Below, piece after piece: positions 1 through 6,348 of a stretch of DNA of 10,564 nt (the first letter of the stretch is position 1; every line of letters begins with the position of its first letter). The notes below the pieces were generated by a model. It worked only from the letters and a program-made list of their open reading frames with translations, made no database searches and was not told the DNA's origin. This stretch comes from CAZUZS01 sp964624795. GTDB lineage: Bacteria > Calditrichota > Calditrichia > RBG-13-44-9. The stretch is from the NCBI GenBank assembly GCA_964624795.1, contig CAZUZS010000109.1, forward strand, positions 1-10,564, read 5' to 3'. The position numbers were made by a program, and so were the translations under genes.

Positions 1-33
1 CCGTTATTATCAAAATCACCCATAATTCGGGCC

Positions 34-48
34 TTATGTCGGACATAA
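34..48. promoter_or_regulatory. 15-bp inverted repeat, possible operator
   Basis: The sequence TTATGTC-G-GACATAA is a perfect 7-bp inverted repeat around one base. Such a compact, nearly symmetric site is typical of a dimeric regulator's operator, but no gene start is visible beside it inside the window, and I cannot match it to a named regulator. It may serve a gene left of the window, or be chance. Confidence 0.25.
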
Positions 49-241
49 AACTCGTCCCGTGAATTGGGGTAAGTGAAGTTTTTTAAACGTTTCGCACTGC
101 TTTAGCTCAATTCGTCACCCCCAGGTAAAACCTAAATACCAACTCCAATTCGAAACCATTAAGACAAAACATTTTGACAATTAGAAAAAAATAAGAAACA
201 CCAATCGCGCAATCCTTACCTGACAACTTTGTGCTTTTCCC

Positions 242-267
242 GGTTTTGGGCAACCCAATCCAAAACC
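242..267. other. Hairpin-forming inverted repeat
   Basis: GGTTTTGG (242-249) pairs perfectly with CCAAAACC (260-267). An alternative inner stem TTGGG-CAA-CCCAA (246-258) can form instead, giving a bulged hairpin. It lies about 130 bases past the stop codon of the minus-strand TlpA-like gene. On neither strand is it followed by a run of T, so it is not a classical intrinsic terminator; it could stabilise a 3' end. Confidence 0.35.
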
Positions 268-355
268 TTCGAAGGAGGAATGAAGCACTTGTCCTTTCCG
301 GCCATCTGGCAGGCAAAAAGCGAGCGCCACCTTTGCCAATGCCCAAATTGCTTAA

Positions 356-411
356 CCGCCTTATGCTCTGCGCCTAACGCCATGCACCATGCTCCGGACG
401 CTACGCCCCCA
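356..411. repeat. Degenerate heptad tandem repeat (about 8 units)
   Basis: Read in steps of seven on the plus strand, the units are CCGCCTT, ATGCTCT, GCGCCTA, ACGCCAT, GCACCAT, GCTCCGG, ACGCTAC and GCCCCCA. Position 4 is C in all eight, position 2 is C in seven of eight, and position 5 is always a pyrimidine. On the minus strand this reads as a GCATGG-like repeat. The array runs through the TAG stop codon (401-403) of the TlpA-like gene. Seven-base intergenic repeats are known from cyanobacteria and, to my recollection, from FCB-group genomes; the function is unknown. Confidence 0.5.
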
Positions 412-1579
412 GCAGCTGCGCGATTCGGTCCTTGATATACTGCTCGTCGCCCGAGCCAACCTTGAAATCCGCAACATTTCCCTTTTTGTCGATAAAGATC
501 ATGGTCGGGATGCCGCTGACGGAGTAGGTTTCGAAGCCGGTCTTGTCATCCGCGATGGCGATGGGGTAAGTCATGTCAAACCGTTTGATAAAGTCGCGGG
601 TCAGGCTGATCTCTTTTGCAGGATCCACCTTGCCGAGCCGCTGCATATCGTCCCGGTAGGTACCGTAAATTCGGGTGTAGCCGATAGCAACCAACCCTTT
701 GTTCTTGTTCGCCTTGTATTCCTCCACCAGGGTGGGAATTACTGCCCGGCACGGCGCACACCATGTTGCCCAGAAATCGACCACCACTACCCTGCCCTTC
801 AAGCTGGACAGCTTCAGCGGCCTGGAGTTGATCCAGGTTTTGGCAAACAGCGGGGGTGCCGGTTTGCCAATCAGATCAATCATATTCAGATCCGATTCCA
901 GCCCGCGGGTTTCGCCGGTGCCTTCCATTGCCACTAGGCCTTCGTTGAGAATTTTTTTGGCCCTTTCCACATCACCCTGCCGGCGTACGATGTCGGCCAG
1001 GTTTTCATACATGTAGGCTTTATAGCGGATCAGATCCGGCGGCCAGTTTTCCATCGCGATCAGCTTGCTGGAAAAATCCGCCCGCTGGTTTACATCCGGC
1101 GCCTCATAAGCAAAGTTAATCATCACCTGGTAATAATCGGGTGTTTTCTCCACCTTATTCTCTATTGTCTTAAAGAGCTCCAGCGCGTCTCCCATCATAT
1201 TTTCATATTGCAGGATGCGCACCACCTGGAACTTGGCCTCGTTGGAGAGCGGCGAATTTTTGGCAATCAGCTCATTAAGCTTTGCATTCGCCTGGTCATA
1301 TCTTTCCAAAGAGATCAGGATGCGGCTGCGCAAAAGCTCTATTTGATCGGTAGGTTTTGCATCAATGTATCTGTCCAACACTCCCTGCCGGGCTTCTTTC
1401 CAGGTGTTCATAACGCTGCGGTAAGCGGAATCGCTCTTCGCGGTCTTTAATTCCTCTTTGTATTTGGCATTGACAGCGTCATATTCAGCGGACATCTGCC
1501 GGTAGGCTTGGTCGCTGTTGGTTCCACAGGAAAGCAACCACAGCGTCAGAACAAGTAATATTCCCAGTTTTGTTTTCAT
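401..1579 (-). CDS. TlpA-like thioredoxin-domain lipoprotein
   Basis: This 392-residue protein is probably an envelope thiol-disulfide oxidoreductase. Residues 1-18 form a lipoprotein signal ending in the lipobox LLSC, so Cys18 should be lipidated. Residues about 20-235 are helical, with TPR-like stretches (roughly 75-145 and 180-215). A C-terminal TlpA/AhpC-TSA-type thioredoxin fold (about 238-392) carries the redox motif WCAPC (Trp273, Cys274, Cys277) and the cis-proline loop GIPT (Pro358). Such proteins reduce periplasmic disulfides, for example in cytochrome c maturation, or respond to stress; the substrate cannot be told. The start is well supported: AAGGAG lies 5 bases before the ATG. 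The gene ends in TAG inside a heptad repeat. Gap 1 begins 11 bases upstream of the ATG and an M28 peptidase lies beyond it on the same strand, so co-transcription is likely but unproven. The family call is firm, the role is not. Confidence 0.93.
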   Translation of the reverse strand: MKTKLGILLVLTLWLLSCGTNSDQAYRQMSAEYDAVNAKYKEELKTAKSDSAYRSVMNTWKEARQGVLDRYIDAKPTDQIELLRSRILISLERYDQANAKLNELIAKNSPLSNEAKFQVVRILQYENMMGDALELFKTIENKVEKTPDYYQVMINFAYEAPDVNQRADFSSKLIAMENWPPDLIRYKAYMYENLADIVRRQGDVERAKKILNEGLVAMEGTGETRGLESDLNMIDLIGKPAPPLFAKTWINSRPLKLSSLKGRVVVVDFWATWCAPCRAVIPTLVEEYKANKNKGLVAIGYTRIYGTYRDDMQRLGKVDPAKEISLTRDFIKRFDMTYPIAIADDKTGFETYSVSGIPTMIFIDKKGNVADFKVGSGDEQYIKDRIAQLLGA

Positions 1580-1590
1580 TTTTTCTCCTT

Positions 1591-1690
1591 NNNNNNNNNN
1601 NNNNNNNNNNNNNNNNNNNNNNNNNNNNNNNNNNNNNNNNNNNNNNNNNNNNNNNNNNNNNNNNNNNNNNNNNNNNNNNNNNNNNNNNNN
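1591..1690. other. Assembly gap (100 N)
   Basis: Exactly 100 N, the usual placeholder for a scaffold gap of unknown size. It lies between the stop codon of the M28 peptidase (TAA at 1694-1696) and the ribosome binding site of the TlpA-like gene, so both coding regions are intact. The distance between them, and any promoter or terminator there, is unknown. Confidence 0.98.
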
Positions 1691-1693
1691 TTC

Positions 1694-3106
1694 TTACCGG
1701 TTGCCGAAGGGCCATTCTTTCTGGCGTTTCAGGCGGTCGTCCAGGTGGAAAGTTTTCAGCATCTCCACGACTTCATCTTCGCTTTTGCGATGGAATTGCA
1801 GCTCCCGGTTGTTGGCCAGCTCGTAAACCAGCACGCTCACCACCGCTGCCGCATCGGACAGGTATTTCTTGTTCACTTTGTCGAAAGAATCGCCGGCCGA
1901 GTGGTAGTATTTCACCGACTCCTCATCCAGGTGCGCCATCAGCCCAAAGGTGGGAATGCCGTGCAGCATGAACGGCTGGTTGTCGCTGTTGGTCCAGGGA
2001 CGGCTTTTCACGCCGTCGCTGAGATCGAACCCGTTCAATCCGCTAACCAGCTTTTCCAGGAACGGCACAAATTCATCGGAGCCCATGGAGTTAAATCCGG
2101 TTGGTGAGCCGGTCATATCCATGTTCACCATGGCAGCAATATCGTCCGCGGCATGCATTTCAATGTATTTCTTTGAACCCCACAAGCCAAGCTCCTCGCC
2201 ATTAAACCAGACGAATTCCAGCGTGTAGTTGTTGTGCGGACTGTATGTTTTCATCAGGCGCGCCACATCGAATAAAATGGCGGTTCCCAGCCCGTTGTCG
2301 ATGGCACCCTGAGAAAGGTCCCAGGAATCGAAATGGGCTCCGATCACGATCTTTGTCCTCACCTCACCCGGAATCGTCAAAACTAAGTTGGCCGTTTCAA
2401 TCTCCTTGCAGTAGGAGCGAACGGTCATTTGCATCTTTACATCTTGTCCCTCGTCCAGTAACCGCTGCAGCCATTTCCCCTCTTCGTAACTGATGCTGAA
2501 TGCCGGAATGGGTGTCGTTACACCCTGGAAATCGCCAGTGCCAGCCAGCCGCAGCGTTCCCGGCTTGCTGTTGATAAACAGGATTGCTTTTGCGGAATGC
2601 TTCGCGGCGATGGCAATCGCTTCCTGCCGAAGCAGCGGTTTCCCCGCTTTTGGTTTTTCGGAAGTTACCACCACGATTTTTCCGGAAGCATCGATTTTCT
2701 GAAAATCTTCGTCGAACCCGTTTTCCGCAAAAACCGCTTCCGCCTCGAACGCCGGTTTGGCATCCACATACCCCAGGGCGATGCCGTGAATCCTGCGGGT
2801 GGCAGGCGCCGTCATGATTATCTCATCATCCCCACGCACCCAACCGGGAATGCGAAATTTTTCTTCCCGCGGCTGAAAACCTACTTTCTGCAATTCATCG
2901 ACCAGGATTTGCATCGCTTTTTCATTCGCTGTGCTGCCCACCAGCCGTCCGCCAGCCTCATCGCACAGCTTCTCCAGCAATCGGTAAGACTGATTCCCGG
3001 TGTAAGCCGATCCGATGATATCATTCCATTTTTCAGAATTTTGCGCCCAGAGAGATGACAGAAGAATTCCGACGAGCACAATGGACAAACTTTTGGCTAA
3101 ATTCAT
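1694..3106 (-). CDS. Secreted M28-family zinc metallopeptidase
   Basis: A probable secreted aminopeptidase or carboxypeptidase of 470 residues. The N-terminus (residues 1-21) is a signal peptide, with likely cleavage near LWA-Q. A lid region of PA-domain type spans about 115-230. The M28 catalytic domain follows with its co-catalytic zinc site intact: His258 and Asp260 in GAHFDSWD, bridging Asp270 in AIDNG, Glu304-Glu305 in NGEELG, Asp330 in NMDM and His402 in YYHSAGD. A charged tail of about 35 residues ends the protein. Start choice: the frame opens at a GTG (3110-3112), but GGAG overlaps that GTG and lies 5 bases before an in-frame ATG at 3104-3106, so the ATG is preferred. The TlpA-like gene follows downstream on the same strand. 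The protein resembles the second M28 gene at 9289-10564 over the N-terminal GGRLVGS/GPRLSGS and WVRGD motifs, so the two are diverged paralogs. Substrate unknown. Confidence 0.92.
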   Translation of the reverse strand: MNLAKSLSIVLVGILLSSLWAQNSEKWNDIIGSAYTGNQSYRLLEKLCDEAGGRLVGSTANEKAMQILVDELQKVGFQPREEKFRIPGWVRGDDEIIMTAPATRRIHGIALGYVDAKPAFEAEAVFAENGFDEDFQKIDASGKIVVVTSEKPKAGKPLLRQEAIAIAAKHSAKAILFINSKPGTLRLAGTGDFQGVTTPIPAFSISYEEGKWLQRLLDEGQDVKMQMTVRSYCKEIETANLVLTIPGEVRTKIVIGAHFDSWDLSQGAIDNGLGTAILFDVARLMKTYSPHNNYTLEFVWFNGEELGLWGSKKYIEMHAADDIAAMVNMDMTGSPTGFNSMGSDEFVPFLEKLVSGLNGFDLSDGVKSRPWTNSDNQPFMLHGIPTFGLMAHLDEESVKYYHSAGDSFDKVNKKYLSDAAAVVSVLVYELANNRELQFHRKSEDEVVEMLKTFHLDDRLKRQKEWPFGNR

Positions 3107-3269
3107 TTTCACTCCACTCTACCAATATATGGCTTTTTCAATTCACAAAACAGAAAATAAGCGGTTTGCAGGAAAAATGGAAAGGATAAAAATATTTTCC
3201 ATTTCCCAAATATGGTTAAAAATGAAAAATAATCTATAATGAAACGACCTAACAAAATCGAAAAGGCAC

Positions 3270-3298
3270 TTGCTTTTTGGACCACATTATAAGATATT
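3270..3298 (+). promoter_or_regulatory. Weak sigma-70-like promoter candidate
   Basis: TTGCTT (3270-3275) and GATATT (3293-3298) are separated by 17 bases and could serve the plus-strand membrane-protein gene. The -35 matches the consensus at only three of six positions and the -10 at four of six. A competing perfect -10 hexamer, TATAAT at 3235-3240, lacks a -35. The actual start site cannot be decided from sequence. Confidence 0.2.
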
Positions 3299-3304
3299 CA
3301 AATG

Positions 3305-3340
3305 TCACTGTTTTCACATTCCTTTTACCTGAAACAGTGA
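3305..3340. promoter_or_regulatory. Inverted repeat 1 in the leader
   Basis: TCACTGTTT (3305-3313) and AAACAGTGA (3332-3340) are perfect 9-bp complements with an 18-base loop, plus G-T pairs just inside and outside. This could be an RNA stem in the leader of the gene at 3608, or a spaced operator. No T-run follows, so it is not an intrinsic terminator. Confidence 0.45.
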
Positions 3341-3363
3341 TGATCCATTTCGATGTAAATCAA

Positions 3364-3388
3364 GCCTTCAATGCAAGATGTTGAAGGC
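3364..3388. promoter_or_regulatory. Inverted repeat 2 in the leader
   Basis: GCCTTCAA (3364-3371) and TTGAAGGC (3381-3388) are perfect 8-bp complements around a 9-base loop. It starts 23 bases after the first inverted repeat, on the same potential leader transcript. No T-run follows. Confidence 0.4.
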
Positions 3389-3462
3389 GGTCAAGGATAG
3401 TCAGCAAAAAAGAAAATTTATACTTTACTCTCCGCTGCATGTCCAGCCGGGTGAGGACGGCA

Positions 3463-3488
3463 AATGTCATGCTTATTGGCATGACATT
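3463..3488. promoter_or_regulatory. Inverted repeat 3, strong hairpin or operator
   Basis: AATGTCATGC (3463-3472) and GCATGACATT (3479-3488) are perfect 10-bp complements with only 6 bases (TTATTG) between them. This is the strongest dyad of the region. It lies about 120 bases before the ATG at 3608. It can be read as a stable RNA hairpin or as a dimer-binding site. The following ATTATTAATT is AT-rich but not a T-run. Confidence 0.5.
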
Positions 3489-3544
3489 ATTAATTGAAGG
3501 AATATTCGGGAATAAAGAAGGGAATTCAGGCTTTCCTACTTATA

Positions 3545-3558
3545 CAATTCATGAATTG
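3545..3558. promoter_or_regulatory. 14-bp perfect palindrome, possible operator
   Basis: CAATTCATGAATTG is its own reverse complement and ends 49 bases before the ATG of the membrane-protein gene. A third partial copy of the half-site, TAATTCAT, follows at 3562-3569. The centre TCATGA is shared with the palindrome at 4648-4663 on the other side of the same gene. An operator is plausible but no regulator can be named. Confidence 0.35.
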
Positions 3559-3607
3559 GTGTAATTCATCCTGTTAATCCGTTCATTAAATCAAGGAGAG
3601 ATTCGTT

Positions 3608-4588
3608 ATGAAAACGAAACCGATTTTTTCTTCACCCTATTTCTTTCTATTTCTGTTGGCCGTGCTTTTTCTGTTGCTGGATTCAACTTTTGCGCAGACC
3701 GTGACAGACACTACTGCTGCGGCTGCCAAACATAGCAGGGGCGGCGCTAGCATCTTCGATATTGTCATTGTCACCGGTTACCTGTTAGGTGTTTTTATTC
3801 TTCTGCCCTGGGTCGTCTATACCAATATGAAAGAGGGGCTCAGCCTTTTTGAGCCGCAAAATATGGCGGCGGGTGCTTCCGCGACGCAATTGAGCGAAGA
3901 TGAAAGAAACAGCATATCCGCGAGAATTTTGGAAGAAATTGAAGGCAAGCTCACCCCCATGCAGGATGAAGGGGAAGCAAAGATTACCATTACCAAAGGC
4001 TCTCAGGCACGGTTTACCCGGCGGGGGATCGATTACATTACCAAAAACCTGGTGCCCACCGATCCGCAAATTATCGAGCGGGTAAATGAGATCGTAGCGC
4101 TTTACAACGACAGGACAAAACGGGTGTTCACCGGCTCCAAATGGATTATCGGTTGTTCTGTAGGGCTTGGCCTGTTCTTTCTTTATATGATGGGGATCAA
4201 AACTTTTATCTTTATACATGCGCTGGGCATTGTTTTCTACATCTTGTCCAGCAGAACTCCGATATACCTGCTCGAAAAAAGGATGAATTTGTTCGGCCGG
4301 TTTGGCGGCACCTTCGTCGCTTCTATTTTTACCGGGTTGTTTGTGGGAGCCGGCACTAAGTATTATAAGGTATATTCCGACGGACACCGAGAGCGCGATT
4401 ACGACTCGGAATTGACCTCGGGATTTGCAGTGTTGATGATTATGCTGGTAATCGCAATGATCCTGGGCTTCCTGGCGGCTGCCCTGGGCGTGGTTAATTT
4501 CCTCATGAATTACATGAACAATGCCATGCTTCCGGTCAAGCCCGAATCCTGGTATCAGAAGAATATTGCCGCACCGGTTCCGGCGTAA
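3608..4588 (+). CDS. Multi-pass membrane protein of unknown function
   Basis: I do not recognise this 326-residue protein. Residues 1-29 look like a signal sequence (hydrophobic stretch, likely cleavage STFA-Q). Membrane segments are predicted by eye at about 50-71, 179-196, 198-214, 232-250 and 271-299. A soluble stretch of about 105 residues (73-178) lies between the first and second segments; it is charged, probably helical at 96-115 and 150-170, and contains no cysteine or obvious catalytic motif. A charged loop, about 251-270, separates the last two segments. The C-terminus is short and polar. The ATG is supported by AAGGAG 9 bases upstream. The gene stands alone on the plus strand between divergent and convergent neighbours, with a dyad-rich leader and its own terminator, so it is probably a single-gene transcript. 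Transport or channel activity would be a guess. Confidence 0.85.
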   Translation: MKTKPIFSSPYFFLFLLAVLFLLLDSTFAQTVTDTTAAAAKHSRGGASIFDIVIVTGYLLGVFILLPWVVYTNMKEGLSLFEPQNMAAGASATQLSEDERNSISARILEEIEGKLTPMQDEGEAKITITKGSQARFTRRGIDYITKNLVPTDPQIIERVNEIVALYNDRTKRVFTGSKWIIGCSVGLGLFFLYMMGIKTFIFIHALGIVFYILSSRTPIYLLEKRMNLFGRFGGTFVASIFTGLFVGAGTKYYKVYSDGHRERDYDSELTSGFAVLMIMLVIAMILGFLAAALGVVNFLMNYMNNAMLPVKPESWYQKNIAAPVPA

Positions 4589-4647
4589 TGATCCGGAGTT
4601 TGGAACGGTGAATAATTTAAAGATCTAATCCAAAAACGATTCTTTAG

Positions 4648-4663
4648 ATTACTCATGAGTAAT
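4648..4663. promoter_or_regulatory. 16-bp perfect palindrome
   Basis: ATTACTCATGAGTAAT is a perfect 16-bp palindrome centred on TCATGA, 60 bases after the stop codon of the membrane-protein gene and 13 bases before the terminator stem. Its position downstream of two convergent genes is unusual for an operator; it may be part of the termination region, or chance. Confidence 0.3.
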
Positions 4664-4676
4664 TAACAAAATTATC

Positions 4677-4720
4677 AAAGGGACGGTGCACGAAGATGTG
4701 TCGTCCCTTTCATATATTTT
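4677..4720. terminator. Bidirectional intrinsic terminator
   Basis: AAAGGGACG (4677-4685) pairs perfectly with CGTCCCTTT (4702-4710). The stem extends inward through GTGCA/TGTGT with three G-U pairs, giving about 14 pairs and a 6-base loop (CGAAGA). On the plus strand the stem ends in TTT and continues into TCATATATTTT; on the minus strand it is followed by TTTGATAATTTTGTTAATT. It can therefore end transcripts of both the membrane-protein gene (stop at 4588) and the sucAB unit (stop at 4910). Confidence 0.8.
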
Positions 4721-4837
4721 AAGAATTTTGACCAGCAGGTTTGGAACACGACTGAATTTAATCTTCCGGGACAAAATATTTCACTTAAAAAGCAGGTCGG
4801 CAACAAGAAACCTTCCTTGGTACCCCCGGCTAATGGC

Positions 4838-4866
4838 ACCGGATTCCAGCATTGAATTTATCCGGT
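4838..4866. other. Weak inverted repeat downstream of sucB
   Basis: ACCGGAT (4838-4844) and ATCCGGT (4860-4866) are perfect 7-bp complements with a 15-base loop, 44 bases past the sucB stop on the minus strand. No T-run follows on that strand, so its value as a terminator is doubtful; it may protect the 3' end. Confidence 0.3.
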
Positions 4867-4909
4867 AAATATTGTTTATCCCGTCAAAAATTGATAATAA
4901 CCAAATCTT

Positions 4910-6223
4910 CTAAACCTCCAGCAGCATCCGGGCGGGGTCCTCCAGGTATTCTTTCACTCGCACCAGGAAACTGACCGACTCTTTACCATCGATGACACGG
5001 TGATCGTAGGACATCGCCACATACATCATGGGACGGATGACAATCTGCCCGTCGACCACCACCGGCCGCTCCTCGATCTTGTGCATCCCCAGAATGGCGG
5101 ACTGCGGCGAATTCAAGATGGGTGTGGACATCAGCGAGCCGAATACGCCCCCGTTGGTGATGGAAAAGGTGCCGCCGCTCATCTCTTCGATGGTCAGTTT
5201 GTTGTCCCGCGCCTTCTCCGCCAGGCGGGCAACCTCTTTCTCGATTTCTGCCAGGGACAGCAGGTCGGCATCGAAAATCACCGGCACTACCAGGCCTTTG
5301 GGCGCTGCCACCGCAATGGAGATGTCACAATAGTTGTGATACACAATTTCGTCTTCCTCCAGCCGGGCATTAACCCGCGGGAACTCGTTCAGCGCCAGGC
5401 AGCAGGCCCGCACAAAAAACGACATGAATCCCAACCGGATGTCGTACCGTTCCTGAAAATCGTTTTTATATTTGTTGCGTACCGCCATAATGCCGCTCAT
5501 ATCAACTTCGTTGAAAGTGGTGAGCATGGCAGTTTCGTTCTTTGCTGCCACCAGCCTTCGGGAGAGCGTTTTGCGCAAGGTGGACAATTTGTCCCGCGTT
5601 TCGGTTCTCTCTCTCTTTCCGCGCCCTGCCTCAGCAATTCGCGAGACATTCCCCTCAACTACCTGGGGTTGCGGTTTCCTGAGCGGCTGCTCCGGAACCT
5701 CTCCCTTTGCCTTCTCCCCGGTCATTTCTTTTTCCTTGACCGCGGCTTTTTCCTCAACCTCAGATTCGGTTTTCGCAATCGCCTGCTCCGCATCCGCTTT
5801 GGTGATCCGTCCGCCGGCGCCGCTTCCCTCAACTCTCCCCTGATCTATCCCGGCTTCGGCCAAAAGTTTTGCCGCCACCGGAGAAACGCTCACTTGCTTC
5901 TTCTCATCCTTTTTCTCGTCTGCTTTGGCTGGTGCCGGCGCCTCTTCCTTAACCTTAGTCTTCGCCTCAGTCTCAGTTTCGCCCTTCGAATCCGTATTTA
6001 TCTCCGCAATCTTCGAACCCACCGAAATGGTTTCCCCCTCCTGTACCAATATTTTGAGCTCGCCCGCCTGATCGGCCCGCAGTTCCAGTGTAGCCTTCTC
6101 AGATTCAATTTCGCAGATGACGTCATCCATTTCAACATGGGCGCCATCTTCCTTCACCCACTGACCAATGGTCACTTCGCTGATCGACTCGCCAACTTCA
6201 GGTATTTTGACATCCGATTTCAT
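4910..6223 (-). CDS. sucB: Dihydrolipoyllysine succinyltransferase, E2 of 2-oxoglutarate dehydrogenase
   Basis: This is the core enzyme of the 2-oxoglutarate dehydrogenase complex (437 residues, cytoplasmic). It moves the succinyl group from the lipoyl arm to CoA. One lipoyl domain (about 3-77) carries the modified lysine Lys43 in ESEKATLE. A charged Glu/Lys/Ala-rich linker (78-110) leads to the peripheral-subunit-binding domain (about 112-150, VSPVAAKLLAE to GSGAGGRITKAD). A second linker (150-205) precedes the catalytic domain (about 206-437). TTFNEVDMS (235-243) is the signature of succinyl- rather than acetyltransferases, and the active site is HRVIDG with His408 and Asp412. The length is somewhat above the usual 400-420 because of the second linker. 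An AAGGG sequence lies 7 bases before the ATG. It follows sucA by 125 bases on the same strand with no terminator between, so the two are probably co-transcribed. The adjacent sucA fixes the identity. Confidence 0.96.
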   Translation of the reverse strand: MKSDVKIPEVGESISEVTIGQWVKEDGAHVEMDDVICEIESEKATLELRADQAGELKILVQEGETISVGSKIAEINTDSKGETETEAKTKVKEEAPAPAKADEKKDEKKQVSVSPVAAKLLAEAGIDQGRVEGSGAGGRITKADAEQAIAKTESEVEEKAAVKEKEMTGEKAKGEVPEQPLRKPQPQVVEGNVSRIAEAGRGKRERTETRDKLSTLRKTLSRRLVAAKNETAMLTTFNEVDMSGIMAVRNKYKNDFQERYDIRLGFMSFFVRACCLALNEFPRVNARLEEDEIVYHNYCDISIAVAAPKGLVVPVIFDADLLSLAEIEKEVARLAEKARDNKLTIEEMSGGTFSITNGGVFGSLMSTPILNSPQSAILGMHKIEERPVVVDGQIVIRPMMYVAMSYDHRVIDGKESVSFLVRVKEYLEDPARMLLEV

Positions 6224-6348
6224 GATCCTGCCCTTTTTATTTAGCCCAACTGATTGTTCACTCTGAAGAACAGCTTACCACATTTTATTCATCACGATGA
6301 CTGACCGCTAATTGGTCATATTTCCAAATCCGGACAAAACGGAAAATT
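6224..6348 (-). other. sucA-sucB spacer
   Basis: A 125-base spacer between the sucA stop codon and the sucB start. A 5-bp stem TGACC/GGTCA occurs near 6302-6318. No T-run terminator and no convincing promoter was seen, which fits read-through from sucA to sucB. The length is greater than in tightly coupled operons, so an internal promoter cannot be excluded. Confidence 0.4.

Larger units (their letters stand above)
1..400. other. Non-coding region downstream of the TlpA-like gene
   Basis: No gene can be supported here. Short open frames exist on both strands, but their translations have no recognisable motif and odd composition. The region holds a 15-bp dyad near the left edge, a bulged GGTTTTGG/CCAAAACC hairpin, a 10-bp palindrome (266-275) followed by a purine-rich AAGGAGG sequence, and a degenerate heptad repeat abutting the stop codon at 401-403. 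I found no hairpin followed by a T-run that would clearly terminate the minus-strand gene. Confidence 0.6.
3107..3607. other. Divergent intergenic region rich in inverted repeats
   Basis: About 500 bases separate the minus-strand M28 peptidase from the plus-strand membrane-protein gene, and no coding frame is credible. The left third (about 3120-3240) is AT-rich. Perfect TATAAT hexamers occur on the plus strand (3235-3240) and on the minus strand (3286-3291), but neither has a good -35 at the right distance. Four dyads follow, at 3305-3340, 3364-3388, 3463-3488 and 3545-3558. A transcript of the plus-strand gene starting near 3240-3310 would carry a structured leader of about 300 bases or more. 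No known riboswitch could be recognised. Confidence 0.6.
4589..4909. other. Convergent intergenic region
   Basis: This stretch lies between the 3' ends of the membrane-protein gene (plus) and sucB (minus). It contains a 16-bp palindrome, a strong bidirectional terminator and a weaker 7-bp inverted repeat (4838-4866). No coding frame with a plausible start is present, and I see nothing else in 4720-4835. Confidence 0.6.

Noticed and set aside
107..346. Minus-strand 79-residue open frame downstream of the TlpA-like gene
   Set aside because: It has no ribosome site that I can support and no family resemblance, and it covers the hairpin and palindrome of a non-coding stretch.
229..435. Plus-strand open frame with an AAGGAGG sequence just before an internal ATG (280) and a CxCxxC motif
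   Set aside because: The spacing from AAGGAGG to the ATG is only one base, the frame overlaps the 3' end of the TlpA-like gene, its second half is the heptad repeat, and the translation has no recognisable fold.
1591..1690. Frames crossing the N run, seen as possible short genes
   Set aside because: They exist only because N codons are read as open; flanking codons belong to the 5' end of the TlpA-like gene and the 3' end of the M28 gene in other frames.
3463..3488. The 10-bp hairpin read as an intrinsic terminator
   Set aside because: No T-run follows on either strand and no gene ends nearby on either strand, so an operator or leader stem is the better reading.
3305..3488. Consecutive inverted repeats considered as a CRISPR array or as insertion-sequence ends
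   Set aside because: The stems differ in sequence, there are no direct repeats with regular spacers, and no transposase frame or target-site duplication is present.
3785..4387. Minus-strand 200-residue frame opposite the membrane-protein gene
   Set aside because: The plus frame has a signal sequence, clear membrane segments and a ribosome site; the minus frame has none of these.
5000..6244. Long plus-strand frame (414 residues) opposite sucB
   Set aside because: It is the antisense shadow of a clearly recognised E2 gene; its translation is rich in Arg, His and Phe and low in sense-like motifs.
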